A stretch of DNA of 64,000 nucleotides from Staphylococcus aureus (lineage in GTDB: Bacteria > Bacillota > Bacilli > Staphylococcales > Staphylococcaceae): positions 2,108,001 through 2,172,000 of the forward strand of contig NZ_CP011526.1 of assembly GCF_001027105.1 (NCBI RefSeq), in the 5' to 3' direction. Positions 22,433-31,008 of this stretch are shown in pieces. Position numbers and translations under genes: made by a program. Below the pieces are notes generated by a model. It had not been told where the DNA came from. It was given only the letters and a program-made list of their open reading frames with translations, and made no database searches. Position 1 is the first letter of the stretch. Every line of letters begins with the position of its first letter.

Positions 22433-23626
22433 CTAATAGTGTTCAAGTTCAGCTAAAAATGCGCGTTCATTCTCCAGTACTGTTTCTTTTGAATCACCAT
22501 GCCAAATACAGCCAAACCTTGATTTAACTTTATCTTCACCGTACCAATCACCATCATAATAAGATAACGGGTATAAACTACCTTCTTTGACATATTTCAA
22601 AATCGTATTGAAGAAATGTGTGTTATCACCTTTTGAATGATAACTATAAAACTTTTGATATCCTGAATTCAACTCGTTAGCAAGTAATAACATGCTCGTT
22701 GAACCATTTTGTCTAAAGTTTAAATCAATCGCATAAACGTTATCATCCTCATCGACGAGTAGGTCAAAACCAGCTACACCAAAGAATCCTTGATTCACAC
22801 CGTTTTCCATAATTTGTCTACCTGCTTCTATAACGTGCTCTGGTACATTAGTAGTATTTTCATTTCCGTTATAAAATCCGTACTTATCCGTTAATTGCGT
22901 TGCCGCACCAAGATATTGAATGCCTAGCGATTCCGAGTATGCAAACTGAACGCAATAATTCGCTTTTTCTTCAATCTTCTGTTCGATAATAAGCGAATTC
23001 GTTTCAGCAGTTGCCTCTTTAATACGCGTTATCGCTTTTTGTAAATCTGCATCATGATAACAAATCATAACGCCATAGCCACCTGCTGTCGGAAGATCAT
23101 CTCCCGGCTTAATTACTAACGGGAATTCCCAATTCTTAATCTCGTTTTCGAATTGCTCAATTTTTACAACTTTTCTTTTTGGTAAAAACTTCCCATTTGT
23201 CCATTCAGGTATTCTTGCTTTATTATTTAAAGCAACAAATAACGTTTTATCTAATGCATAATATTGCTGATTCAAGATTGTTTCATCATGAATATATTGA
23301 AAATAAATCTTTTTATTTTCCTTATGTGCCAATTGTTTGATCAAGTTTTCGTAAGATTGCTGATTGTTAAATGTATAAATTGAGTTCGGTACTTCCTTAC
23401 CAATAACTTGAAATAGCTGATGCAATTTGTCTGTCGCACTAGCTTCGTGAACAATAACAGGTAATTGATTTGCTATTAATAACTCCCTACCAGTTAAAAA
23501 ATTAGATTGATGTTCGTCCGGTTTCAACCATGGATTCGATATATACGAAGGTCTTGACGTATAGACAACATCTTTGTCATATAAATCACTTAACGTTAAG
23601 TTCGGCTCATTACCATTATTTGTCAT
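22433..23626 (-). CDS. ATP-grasp ligase family protein
   Basis: A 397-residue protein with the ATP-grasp fold. The ATP lysine lies in EFPLVIKPGDDLPTAGGYGVMICYHD, a glutamate hinge in NSLIIEQKIEEKANYCVQF, and metal ligands in YAIDLNFRQNGSTSML (the D-x-N-x-R pattern). ATP-grasp enzymes join a carboxylate to an amine or thiol through acyl-phosphate; the substrate here is not evident. Its ATG shares one base with the stop of the upstream amidohydrolase gene (TAATG), indicating translational coupling and suggesting both enzymes act on the same amide-linked compound. No carrier-protein or secretion signal is seen. Confidence 0.8.
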   Translation of the reverse strand: MTNNGNEPNLTLSDLYDKDVVYTSRPSYISNPWLKPDEHQSNFLTGRELLIANQLPVIVHEASATDKLHQLFQVIGKEVPNSIYTFNNQQSYENLIKQLAHKENKKIYFQYIHDETILNQQYYALDKTLFVALNNKARIPEWTNGKFLPKRKVVKIEQFENEIKNWEFPLVIKPGDDLPTAGGYGVMICYHDADLQKAITRIKEATAETNSLIIEQKIEEKANYCVQFAYSESLGIQYLGAATQLTDKYGFYNGNENTTNVPEHVIEAGRQIMENGVNQGFFGVAGFDLLVDEDDNVYAIDLNFRQNGSTSMLLLANELNSGYQKFYSYHSKGDNTHFFNTILKYVKEGSLYPLSYYDGDWYGEDKVKSRFGCIWHGDSKETVLENERAFLAELEHY

Positions 23627-24810
23627 TACTTCCCATTCCCTTTCAAATGCGCATGCTCTTCAATAATGTCTTGATAAACGTCTTGATTTGTAATTAACTC
23701 TAACCCCATCAACACCATTATTTTAGCGCCTTTAATTAATGCTTCATCACCATGTACACTCGCAGCCGCTTCTCTAAATCTATGCGTATGTCCTACTAAA
23801 TTACGTGATCCTATTTTAATATGAGGATGTATTGTTGGCACAACATGACTTACGTTCCCTGTATCCGTAGAGCCATAACCAAAATCATCATCAATAACTG
23901 CTTCACCAACTTCTTCAGCATATTTAGCAAATAAATCATCTAATTTCGGCGTTTTAATGAATTCATTCACACCGTTTTGAATTCGACCAAATTCATAATC
24001 ACAACCAGTCTGTATCGCAGCTCCACGTGCGATTTGATTTACTTTTTCTGTTAATATATCCAATTCTTTACGCGTCATTGCTCTAGTATAAAAACGAGCA
24101 TGTGTATAGTCTGGAATAATATTAGCTGCTTTCCCGCCATCTAAAATCACACCATGCACACGTTGATCTTTTTTAATATGTTGTCGTAGTTGTGCTACAC
24201 CATTAAAATAACTAATCATAGCGTCTAATGCATTTAACGCTTCATCTGCATTTTCAGAGGCATGAGCACTTTTTCCGTAAAATTTAACATCTAAAACATC
24301 CACTGCCAAAGTATCAATCGTTTTATAAGTTTCATTTCCCGGATGAATCATTAAGGCAATGTCTATTTGATCAATCACACCAGCCTTGACATAAGAAGCT
24401 TTAGCGCTACCATTTTCCCCACCTTCTTCAGCTGGACATCCAAGAACGACTACTTTACCACCAATTTGGTCAATCACTTGCTTCAAACCAATTGCACCAA
24501 GAACACTTGCAGTTCCAATGATATTATGACCACAAGCATGACCCAATCCTGGCAAAGCATCGTATTCTGCTAAAAAACCTATAGCTGGCCCGTCAAGTCC
24601 TGAATCATATGTCGCTATAAACCCAGTTGCATGCCCAGCAATCTCGGTTTCAATTTCAAAATCATGCTCTTTCAAACGATCTATTAAAGTTCGAGACGCA
24701 AATATTTCTTCATTACCAAGTTCAGGACGTTCATGAATTCTATGACTGATTTCGATATAACTATATTTATTTGTTTCTATATAATCGAGAATTTGTTGTT
24801 TTTCACTCAT
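23626..24810 (-). CDS. M20D-family amidohydrolase (N-acyl amino acid hydrolase type)
   Basis: A 394-residue metallopeptidase of the M20D/HipO/AbgB group that hydrolyses N-acyl amino acids or similar amides. Metal ligands are visible: GLGHACGHNIIG (Cys and His), PAEEGGENGSAKASYVKAG (Glu pair), MIHPGNETYK and a C-terminal GHTHRFREAA. The dimerisation domain occupies about 180-290. The first gene of a two-gene unit with the ATP-grasp ligase, coupled by a one-base stop-start overlap. The substrate is unknown; sequence alone does not separate aminoacylase from carboxypeptidase. Confidence 0.85.
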   Translation of the reverse strand: MSEKQQILDYIETNKYSYIEISHRIHERPELGNEEIFASRTLIDRLKEHDFEIETEIAGHATGFIATYDSGLDGPAIGFLAEYDALPGLGHACGHNIIGTASVLGAIGLKQVIDQIGGKVVVLGCPAEEGGENGSAKASYVKAGVIDQIDIALMIHPGNETYKTIDTLAVDVLDVKFYGKSAHASENADEALNALDAMISYFNGVAQLRQHIKKDQRVHGVILDGGKAANIIPDYTHARFYTRAMTRKELDILTEKVNQIARGAAIQTGCDYEFGRIQNGVNEFIKTPKLDDLFAKYAEEVGEAVIDDDFGYGSTDTGNVSHVVPTIHPHIKIGSRNLVGHTHRFREAAASVHGDEALIKGAKIMVLMGLELITNQDVYQDIIEEHAHLKGNGK

Positions 24811-25120
24811 TTTTTACTATCTCCCTTTTACCCTACACTCATTTTAATCATCCACAATATTTTGTTCTTTCAAAATGAATTATTACTTATTCTATCGGTT
24901 TTATCTCATGATGTCATCTAGTTTTTCTTTATTTACAAAATTTTCTAATAACTAAAAGCCTTTCATAAATTTATAAAACAGTTTCAAATTGTAAAACATA
25001 AGCCCTATTGTTACAATTTAAGTATTGTTAGAAACACAACTTACAACAAACTTAAGTTTTATAATGCAACAAATCATAAGCGTTTTATAGTTTTGAGTAG
25101 TTAATAGGAGGAAATTCAAA
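24811..25120. other. Divergent intergenic region before luxS
   Basis: About 310 AT-rich bases separating the divergent amidohydrolase and luxS genes. It must carry both promoters, but I could not pick a pair of boxes with confidence. No gene or riboswitch seen. Confidence 0.4.
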
Positions 25121-25591
25121 ATGACAAAAATGAATGTTGAAAGTTTCAATTTAGATCATACTAAGGTGGTTGCCCCATTTATTAGATTAGCGGGAACGAT
25201 GGAAGGATTAAACGGAGATGTCATTCACAAATACGACATTCGTTTCAAACAACCAAACAAAGAACATATGGATATGCCCGGACTACATTCATTAGAACAT
25301 TTAATGGCTGAAAATATTAGAAATCATAGTGACAAAGTTGTTGATTTAAGTCCTATGGGTTGCCAAACTGGTTTCTATGTATCATTTATTAATCATGATA
25401 ATTATGATGATGTATTAAATATTGTTGAAGCAACTTTAAATGATGTGCTAAATGCTACTGAAGTGCCTGCTTGTAATGAAGTACAATGTGGCTGGGCAGC
25501 AAGTCATTCATTAGAAGGTGCTAAAACTATCGCTCAAGCATTTCTAGACAAACGAAACGAATGGCATGATGTTTTCGGTACAGGAAAATAA
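25121..25591 (+). CDS. luxS: S-ribosylhomocysteine lyase
   Basis: Cleaves S-ribosylhomocysteine to homocysteine and DPD, the precursor of AI-2, recycling the methyl cycle after SAM use. The protein of 156 residues has the metal motif HSLEHLMAE (His-x-x-Glu-His), the catalytic cysteine in [12 protein letters not shown] and a second metal cysteine in [20 protein letters not shown] precedes the ATG. Monocistronic with its own terminator. Confidence 0.98.
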   Translation: MTKMNVESFNLDHTKVVAPFIRLAGTMEGLNGDVIHKYDIRFKQPNKEHMDMPGLHSLEHLMAENIRNHSDKVVDLSPMGCQTGFYVSFINHDNYDDVLNIVEATLNDVLNATEVPACNEVQCGWAASHSLEGAKTIAQAFLDKRNEWHDVFGTGK

Positions 25592-25615
25592 ATCTTAGTC
25601 AATCAAGTTAATCAG

Positions 25616-25666
25616 AAAAGCAGTCGAACAATGATTTTACAATCGCCATTGTCCAACTGCTTTTTA
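25616..25666 (+). terminator. Terminator after luxS
   Basis: AAAAGCAGT (25616-25624) pairs with ACTGCTTTT (25656-25664), with an inner ACAATG/CATTGT stem and a T run. Confidence 0.85.
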
Positions 25667-25742
25667 TTATGCTTCAAAGTCAAAAAATCGAACAAATGAA
25701 AAAGTAAAATCTTTAACATTTGTCCGATTTATTTGAGAACCA

Positions 25743-26093
25743 CTATAATTTCTTAATTAGTCCCATTAACACGAACTGCATAGGTAACCTTAAATATAGT
25801 TGCCATGTTGGCAATTGTTTATCTCCTAAAGGTAACTTTTTAACTGCCATATAGATATTAGCTGGGAATACAGCTAGCAAGAATAGATTGATTGTATTTT
25901 TCAAGCATTGAGATGGTCTTTTAATTAAAAGTGCAAGTCCAAATAATATCTCAAAGATTCCTGTAACAAGAACCGCTGTTTTTCGAAGTGGCAAACATTT
26001 CGGTATGATATTTCTAAATTGTCGTTCTCGTGTAAAATGCAATACACCTATTACACTAAAACCTATTCCTAATAAATATCTTAGTATGTTCAA
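25743..26093 (-). CDS. DoxX-like small membrane protein
   Basis: A 116-residue protein with four predicted membrane helices: 1-20, a segment around TAVLVTGIFEILFGLALLI, one around INLFLLAVFPANIYMAV, and the C-terminal LPMQFVLMGLI. The pattern resembles DoxX/YphA proteins of unknown or redox-related function. It begins 13 bases after the pdp start region on the same strand, downstream of the pdp gene, so it is probably cotranscribed with pdp. No catalytic residues are recognised. Confidence 0.65.
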   Translation of the reverse strand: MNILRYLLGIGFSVIGVLHFTRERQFRNIIPKCLPLRKTAVLVTGIFEILFGLALLIKRPSQCLKNTINLFLLAVFPANIYMAVKKLPLGDKQLPTWQLYLRLPMQFVLMGLIKKL

Positions 26094-26106
26094 TCAGCTT
26101 CAACTC

Positions 26107-27408
26107 CTATTCTGTAATGATTTTATGAATTAATGTAGGCGATACAACATGATCAGCAATTGTTATGCTTGAATCTAATTTTTTAACAACATCGTCTACA
26201 TCTTGGCGATTACTGTGAATCGTTAATAATGATTCTCCTTCTTCTACTTTATCACCAATTTTTTTATTTAAAACAATACCAACCGCTAAATCAATATCAT
26301 CCTCTTTTGTTAAACGTCCCGCTCCTAACATCATCGAAGCGACACCTATATCGTTAGAGACTAATTCAGTCACATAACCTGATTTTTTAGCTTTATATTC
26401 AATTTGATATTGAGCTTGTGGCAAACGCTCTGGATGGTCAATAACAGTTTCGTCGCCACCTTGGTTTTTAATAAATGTTTTGAATTTTTCTAATGCTGCA
26501 CCTGAATTAATTGCCTCAATTAGCAACGCTCTCGCTTCTTCAAGCGTTTCAGCTTTGTTTGCAAGTACAACCATTTGAGAACCTAATGTTAATACAAGTT
26601 CTGTTAAATCTTTCGGACCTTGTCCTTTCAACGTATCAATTGCTTCTTGTAACTCAAGCGCATTGCCAATCGCACGTCCAAGTGGCTGATTCATATCAGA
26701 AATAATCGCCATCGTATTACGTCCCACATTATTACCAATACGTACCATTGCGTGCGCTAATGCTTCAGCATCTTCTAATGTTTTCATAAATGCACCGCTA
26801 CCAGTTTTTACATCTAATACAATTGCATCTGCACCAGCAGCAATCTTTTTACTCATAATTGAAGAGGCAATTAATGGTATTGAATTGACAGTACCAGTAA
26901 CATCCCTTAAGGCATATAATTTTTTGTCTGCAGGAGTTAAATTTCCTGATTGTCCTACAACTGCCACTTTATTTTCATTAACCAATTTCACAAATGTTGC
27001 TTCATCTATTTCAACATGAAAACCATCAATTGCTTCTAATTTATCAATCGTACCACCTGTATGACCTAATCCACGCCCACTCATTTTTGCAACAGGAACA
27101 TCTACAGCTGCTACTAATGGTGCTAAAACCAATGTAGTTGTATCTCCTACACCACCTGTTGAGTGCTTATCTACTTTGACACCTTTAATATCACTCAAAT
27201 CTATCATATCACCAGAATTAACCATAGCCATCGTTAATGCTGCACGCTCATCATCATTCATATCTTGGAAATAAATCGCCATTGCTAAACTTGATGCTTG
27301 GTAATCAGGAATATCCCCTTTAACATAGCCGCCAATAAAGAAATTAATTTCTTCCGTTGTTAGTGTATGACCGTCACGCTTTTTCTCAATAATGTCTATC
27401 ATTCTCAT
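26107..27408 (-). CDS. pdp: Pyrimidine-nucleoside phosphorylase
   Basis: Phosphorolysis of uridine, thymidine and deoxyuridine to base plus (deoxy)ribose-1-phosphate. The protein of 433 residues shows the glycine-rich phosphate-binding [18 protein letters not shown] and the signature [21 protein letters not shown]-terminal domain (about 345-433) follows. The ATG at 27406-27408 ([10 protein letters not shown]) has AAAAGGATG upstream; an earlier in-frame start lacks one. Neighbouring deoC and deoD handle the products, making a nucleoside-catabolism block. Confidence 0.95.
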   Translation of the reverse strand: MRMIDIIEKKRDGHTLTTEEINFFIGGYVKGDIPDYQASSLAMAIYFQDMNDDERAALTMAMVNSGDMIDLSDIKGVKVDKHSTGGVGDTTTLVLAPLVAAVDVPVAKMSGRGLGHTGGTIDKLEAIDGFHVEIDEATFVKLVNENKVAVVGQSGNLTPADKKLYALRDVTGTVNSIPLIASSIMSKKIAAGADAIVLDVKTGSGAFMKTLEDAEALAHAMVRIGNNVGRNTMAIISDMNQPLGRAIGNALELQEAIDTLKGQGPKDLTELVLTLGSQMVVLANKAETLEEARALLIEAINSGAALEKFKTFIKNQGGDETVIDHPERLPQAQYQIEYKAKKSGYVTELVSNDIGVASMMLGAGRLTKEDDIDLAVGIVLNKKIGDKVEEGESLLTIHSNRQDVDDVVKKLDSSITIADHVVSPTLIHKIITE

Positions 27409-27686
27409 TTTTATCATCCTTTTCTTAAAAAGCTTAGGACAAAGCATCTGCGCTTTCTCTAGTCCATTTTTAAAAGCACAAGCGAAAATTATTATAGCAA
27501 GCTATCGATTTCATTTTTAATATCACAATTTCAATGCGATGTTATTATTCTTAAATAGATTGGTTATAACGTTAAAGTCCCTATTAAATTATCTTAGAAT
27601 CATCATGGCATTTATGATGTCTTAAAGCTGATATCGACATACTTATATATGGTTACGATGTCCCATGCTTACATATTTTTATAAAA

Positions 27687-28349
27687 TTAGTAATCTGAAT
27701 CTGCTTCTAAACCTTGCATAATTTGAACGCCTGCGCTCGCACCAATACGTGTCGCACCTGCTTCAACCATTTTATTGAAATCTTCTAAATTACGTACGCC
27801 ACCTGATGCTTTTACTTCTATATCAGCACCTACTGTATCTTTCATTAATTTAACGTCTTCTGCAGTCGCACCGCCACCTGCAAAACCTGTTGAAGTTTTA
27901 ACGAAGTCCGCACCAGCCGCTTTTGTTAATTCACTCGCTTTTACAATTTCGTCATGGTCCAACAATACCGTCTCAATAATCACTTTTACTGTGTGACCTT
28001 TCGCAGCTTTCACCACTGCTTCAATGTCTTGTTGTACATCATCAAAACGTCCATCTTTTAATGCGCCGATGTTGATGACCATGTCAATTTCATCTGCACC
28101 ATTTTGAATCGCATCTTCTGTTTCAAATGCTTTCGTCGCAGTTGTCGATGCACCTAATGGGAATCCTATTACCGTACAAACTAACACCTCTGAATCAGCT
28201 AGTCGCTCTGCTGCATATTTAACATGCGTTGGATTCACACATACAGATTTAAAATGGTATGCTTTCGCTTCATCGATGATTTGATCGATTTGCGTACGTG
28301 TTGACTCAGGCTTCAATAAAGTGTGATCAATCAATTTTGCACTATTCAT
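27687..28349 (-). CDS. deoC: Deoxyribose-phosphate aldolase
   Basis: Splits 2-deoxyribose-5-phosphate into glyceraldehyde-3-phosphate and acetaldehyde. The protein of 220 residues has the Schiff-base lysine in [15 protein letters not shown] and a second conserved lysine in [11 protein letters not shown]; the N-terminal [11 protein letters not shown] is typical. GGAGGAGA precedes the ATG. S. aureus carries two deoC copies; this one, next to pdp and deoD, is usually labelled deoC2. A near-ideal cre lies about 100 bases upstream. Confidence 0.96.
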   Translation of the reverse strand: MNSAKLIDHTLLKPESTRTQIDQIIDEAKAYHFKSVCVNPTHVKYAAERLADSEVLVCTVIGFPLGASTTATKAFETEDAIQNGADEIDMVINIGALKDGRFDDVQQDIEAVVKAAKGHTVKVIIETVLLDHDEIVKASELTKAAGADFVKTSTGFAGGGATAEDVKLMKDTVGADIEVKASGGVRNLEDFNKMVEAGATRIGASAGVQIMQGLEADSDY

Positions 28350-28449
28350 TTTCTATCTCCTCCTTTATGGTTGATTATAAAAATACGGTTGTAAATTAGT
28401 TGATTGAGCGTCAGGTTCATTTAAATATCAGGTTAGATGTTCGCTTTTT

Positions 28450-28465
28450 ATGTAACCGCATACAT
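28450..28465. promoter_or_regulatory. Catabolite-responsive element (cre) between deoC and deoD
   Basis: ATGTAACCGCATACAT fits the consensus WTGNAANCGNWNNCAW at every fixed position. It sits about 100 bases before deoC and 200 before deoD, downstream of a possible minus-strand promoter, so CcpA would most likely act as a roadblock on deoC. Confidence 0.65.
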
Positions 28466-28663
28466 ATACTATTACATTAATTCATTTCCCATAAACAAAC
28501 AATACAATTGAACGTGATATCTTCATTATGAACGATGACTTGACAACAAGCTAATCAGGATTATATTTTTATAATTCTTTAATTCTATAGTACAAAAATT
28601 CGCAAAAAAGGGAAACAAATGTTATCTTAAAATTATTAATGAATATTAAGGAGAAGATAACAA

Positions 28664-29374
28664 ATGACAAAAGGTACACCACATATTCAACCAAATGGAG
28701 TAAAAATTGCTAAAACAGTATTAATGCCTGGCGATCCGCTACGTGCAAAATATATTGCTGATAATTTTTTAGAAAATGTTGAACAATTTAACGATGTACG
28801 TAACATGTTTGGTTACACTGGTACATATAAAGGTAAAGAAGTTTCTGTAATGGGTTCTGGTATGGGTATTCCAAGTATTGGTATTTACTCATATGAGTTA
28901 TACAACTTCTTTGATGTAGATACAATCATTCGTATCGGTTCTTGTGGCGCATTACAAGAAAATGTTAACTTATACGATGTTATTATTGCACAAGCTGCAT
29001 CAACTAATTCAAATTATGTAGATCAATACAATATTCCAGGTCATTTCGCGCCTATCGCTGACTTCGAGTTAGTAACTAAAGCTAAAAATGTCGCTGACCA
29101 AATCGGTGCTACTACACACGTAGGTAACGTATTATCTTCTGATACATTTTACAATGCCGATCCAACATTCAATGATGCTTGGAAAAAAATGGGTATTTTA
29201 GGTATCGAAATGGAATCAGCTGGTTTATATTTAAATGCGATTCATGCTGGTAAAAAAGCACTTGGTATTTTCACAGTAAGTGATCATATTTTACGTGACG
29301 AAGCTACTACACCTGAAGAACGTCAAAATTCATTTACACAAATGATGGAAATCGCTTTAGAAATCGCAGAGTAA
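28664..29374 (+). CDS. deoD: Purine-nucleoside phosphorylase, DeoD type
   Basis: Phosphorolysis of (deoxy)inosine, guanosine and adenosine. The protein of 236 residues is a trimer/hexamer-type family member with MPGDPLRAKYIA, phosphate-binding RIGSCGALQ, EMESAGLY and catalytic Asp in TVSDHIL. AAGGAGAAG precedes the ATG. Divergent from deoC with a cre site between, and followed by its own terminator. Confidence 0.97.
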   Translation: MTKGTPHIQPNGVKIAKTVLMPGDPLRAKYIADNFLENVEQFNDVRNMFGYTGTYKGKEVSVMGSGMGIPSIGIYSYELYNFFDVDTIIRIGSCGALQENVNLYDVIIAQAASTNSNYVDQYNIPGHFAPIADFELVTKAKNVADQIGATTHVGNVLSSDTFYNADPTFNDAWKKMGILGIEMESAGLYLNAIHAGKKALGIFTVSDHILRDEATTPEERQNSFTQMMEIALEIAE

Positions 29375-29422
29375 CTTATTTAAATTGACTTTAATTGCTC
29401 TTTAACAATGCGATTAAACTCA

Positions 29423-29470
29423 AAAAGCCAACACATTCTGGGCGTATCCCCATTTATGTGTTGGCTTTTA
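29423..29470. terminator. Terminator shared by deoD and dps
   Basis: AAAAGCCAACACAT pairs with ATGTGTTGGCTTTT; A and T runs flank both arms, so it can serve the converging deoD and dps genes. Confidence 0.88.
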
Positions 29471-29494
29471 TTTATATTATTACTTATCTGTAGA

Positions 29495-29938
29495 TTAGCT
29501 TAAGTAAGATTTAAACATCCAATTATGTTTATCTACTGATGTTTGCATACCTATAAACATATCTTCTGATACATCATCGCCAGCATTACCAGCAATTTCG
29601 ATTGCGTTTTCTAATTGTTTTGAGATATTTGTGAAGTCTTGTGATAATTCTTCAACCATTTGTTCTGCAGAGTAACCTTTCGCAGCTTCTTTAACAATTG
29701 ATTGCTCTAAGCATTCAGTTAATGTACCTACAGGGTTTCCTCCTACCGCTAAAATTCTTTCAGCTAATTCGTCTACATATTGGCTTGCTTCATTATATAA
29801 TTCTTCAAATTTAACGTGTAATGAGAAGAAGTTAGGCCCTTTCACATACCAGTGGAAATTGTGTAGCTTTGTGTAAGCTACTGTCCAGTTTGCTACTTGT
29901 TGATTCAATTCTTTTACAACATCTTGTTGATTACTCAT
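29495..29938 (-). CDS. dps: Dps/MrgA-type DNA-binding ferritin
   Basis: A 147-residue mini-ferritin that oxidises iron with hydrogen peroxide and shields DNA. The ferroxidase residues are visible in LHNFHWYVKGPNFFSLHVKFEEL split around His and Asp/Glu positions, followed by DELAERILAVGG; the C-terminal helix contains QTSVDKHNWMFKSYL. Two PerR boxes upstream fit peroxide control, as for S. aureus mrgA. Also annotated mrgA. GGAGTG precedes the ATG. Confidence 0.95.
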   Translation of the reverse strand: MSNQQDVVKELNQQVANWTVAYTKLHNFHWYVKGPNFFSLHVKFEELYNEASQYVDELAERILAVGGNPVGTLTECLEQSIVKEAAKGYSAEQMVEELSQDFTNISKQLENAIEIAGNAGDDVSEDMFIGMQTSVDKHNWMFKSYLS

Positions 29939-29988
29939 ATTTAATACACTCCTTAAAATTGTCTACGTCTTGCTTGTTTATATTAATT

Positions 29989-30017
29989 ATTATATTATAA
30001 TAATTCTAATCTGTAAA
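29989..30017 (-). promoter_or_regulatory. dps promoter with embedded PerR box
   Basis: TTTACA (30012-30017), 17-base spacer, TATAAT (29989-29994). The spacer is almost entirely a PerR box, so repressor and polymerase exclude each other. Confidence 0.75.
29995..30009 (-). promoter_or_regulatory. PerR box 1
   Basis: TTAGAATTATTATAA differs from the Per box TTATAATNATTATAA at one position (fourth). It lies between the -35 and -10 of dps. Confidence 0.75.
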
Positions 30018-30035
30018 GTGTTTTTACTCTCTTTT

Positions 30036-30050
30036 TTATAATTATTCTAA
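30036..30050 (-). promoter_or_regulatory. PerR box 2
   Basis: TTAGAATAATTATAA carries the same single mismatch as box 1 and begins exactly 41 bases from it, about four helical turns, upstream of the dps -35. Confidence 0.7.
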
Positions 30051-30137
30051 TCTAACCGTAAAGTGTTCCGCTATTTAAATGCCTAAATTTTAATTCATCA
30101 TCTAATATATCCATTATCAATTAGCAAGTATGTTTTA

Positions 30138-30551
30138 TCAATCAGTAAGTTTTACTTTCGCATTATCATCTAAAAAGAACGATTTTTCATAATCATTTGG
30201 TTGGTGCCATGTTGTTTTCCACATTCTATTTCTATTATTAGCAAACATTCGATAACCGAAATTACGGACTGGTTTAGGTACAAGCCATAAACCTACGCCC
30301 AATAATTTAGTTCGATTAGGTAGTGCTGTGATTAGTTTAATAATCGCCTGCGATTCAAAATATATACGATCACCTTTCTGTAAAATCACACTATTTTTAT
30401 TTGCCGCTTCTGGATGTTGTTTAAAAAATTGTTGGCCAACTTCACCTTTTAACGTGGCAAATTGATAATTTCTTGGTAGGTCATGTTGAATTAACCAAAT
30501 GACATAGTTATAACAATATATACAGTTTCCATCATAATATACGATTGGCAT
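30138..30551 (-). CDS. DCC-family (DUF393) thiol-disulfide oxidoreductase-like protein
   Basis: A 137-residue protein of the DCC family. The defining N-terminal motif is YYDGNCIYC (D-G-x-C-x-x-C), followed by YNYVIWLIQHDLPRNYQFATLKGEVGQQFF and a distinctive mid region ESQAIIKLITALPNRTKLL. Proteins of this family are thought to act as thioredoxin-like redox carriers, but no substrate is known. The N-terminal ATG follows a GGAG site. It stands alone between dps and the EVE-domain gene. Confidence 0.82.
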   Translation of the reverse strand: MPIVYYDGNCIYCYNYVIWLIQHDLPRNYQFATLKGEVGQQFFKQHPEAANKNSVILQKGDRIYFESQAIIKLITALPNRTKLLGVGLWLVPKPVRNFGYRMFANNRNRMWKTTWHQPNDYEKSFFLDDNAKVKLTD

Positions 30552-30865
30552 AATTTATTCGCTCCTTTAATAGTACTTATAGTCATTTTTCCTAATTTAA
30601 AAACATTTAAACAAGGTTGTCACTTGATAAGTCCTCGCGACACGAAATTGCCATAAAATTTATTTTTCAGTTTTATATTTATTGTATAATGTATTTTTTA
30701 TTTACTTTAAATTTCTCAATCTACAGTGTAATCTTATTTCTTATTATTAACTTAGCGTTTGGTCATTCGTCTTATTCAACATACCACTGGAAAACTCATA
30801 TAAAGTTTTAATTCTGTAACATAAATTCTTTTATATTCATATACTGTCTTTATTATTTATTAAAA
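30552..30865. other. AT-rich intergenic stretch
   Basis: Roughly 310 bases with no supported gene. A hydrophobic plus-strand frame at 30617-30811 would need a TTG start with no ribosome site and is not called. Confidence 0.45.
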
Positions 30866-30921
30866 TAAAAACGAGTAATCTATCATAAGCTCTTAATTAG
30901 CTCTTATGGTTGATTACCCGT
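30866..30921 (-). terminator. Terminator after the EVE-domain gene
   Basis: ACGAGTAATC...CATAAG (30871-30889) pairs with CTTATGG...GATTACCCGT (30902-30921) to form a long stem. On the minus strand a T-rich tail follows; the other side is also T-rich, so it may act both ways. Confidence 0.75.
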
Positions 30922-31008
30922 CATTTTTTCTTTATGCGGTTATTCAAATATGCAATTATGCAATTTTTAATCCTATCCTTACTTCTTTTCAAAAACTACC
31001 ATATATCA

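Noticed and set aside
30617..30811. Plus-strand 64-codon hydrophobic frame
   Set aside because: Needs a TTG start with no ribosome site; composition looks like translated AT-rich intergenic DNA.
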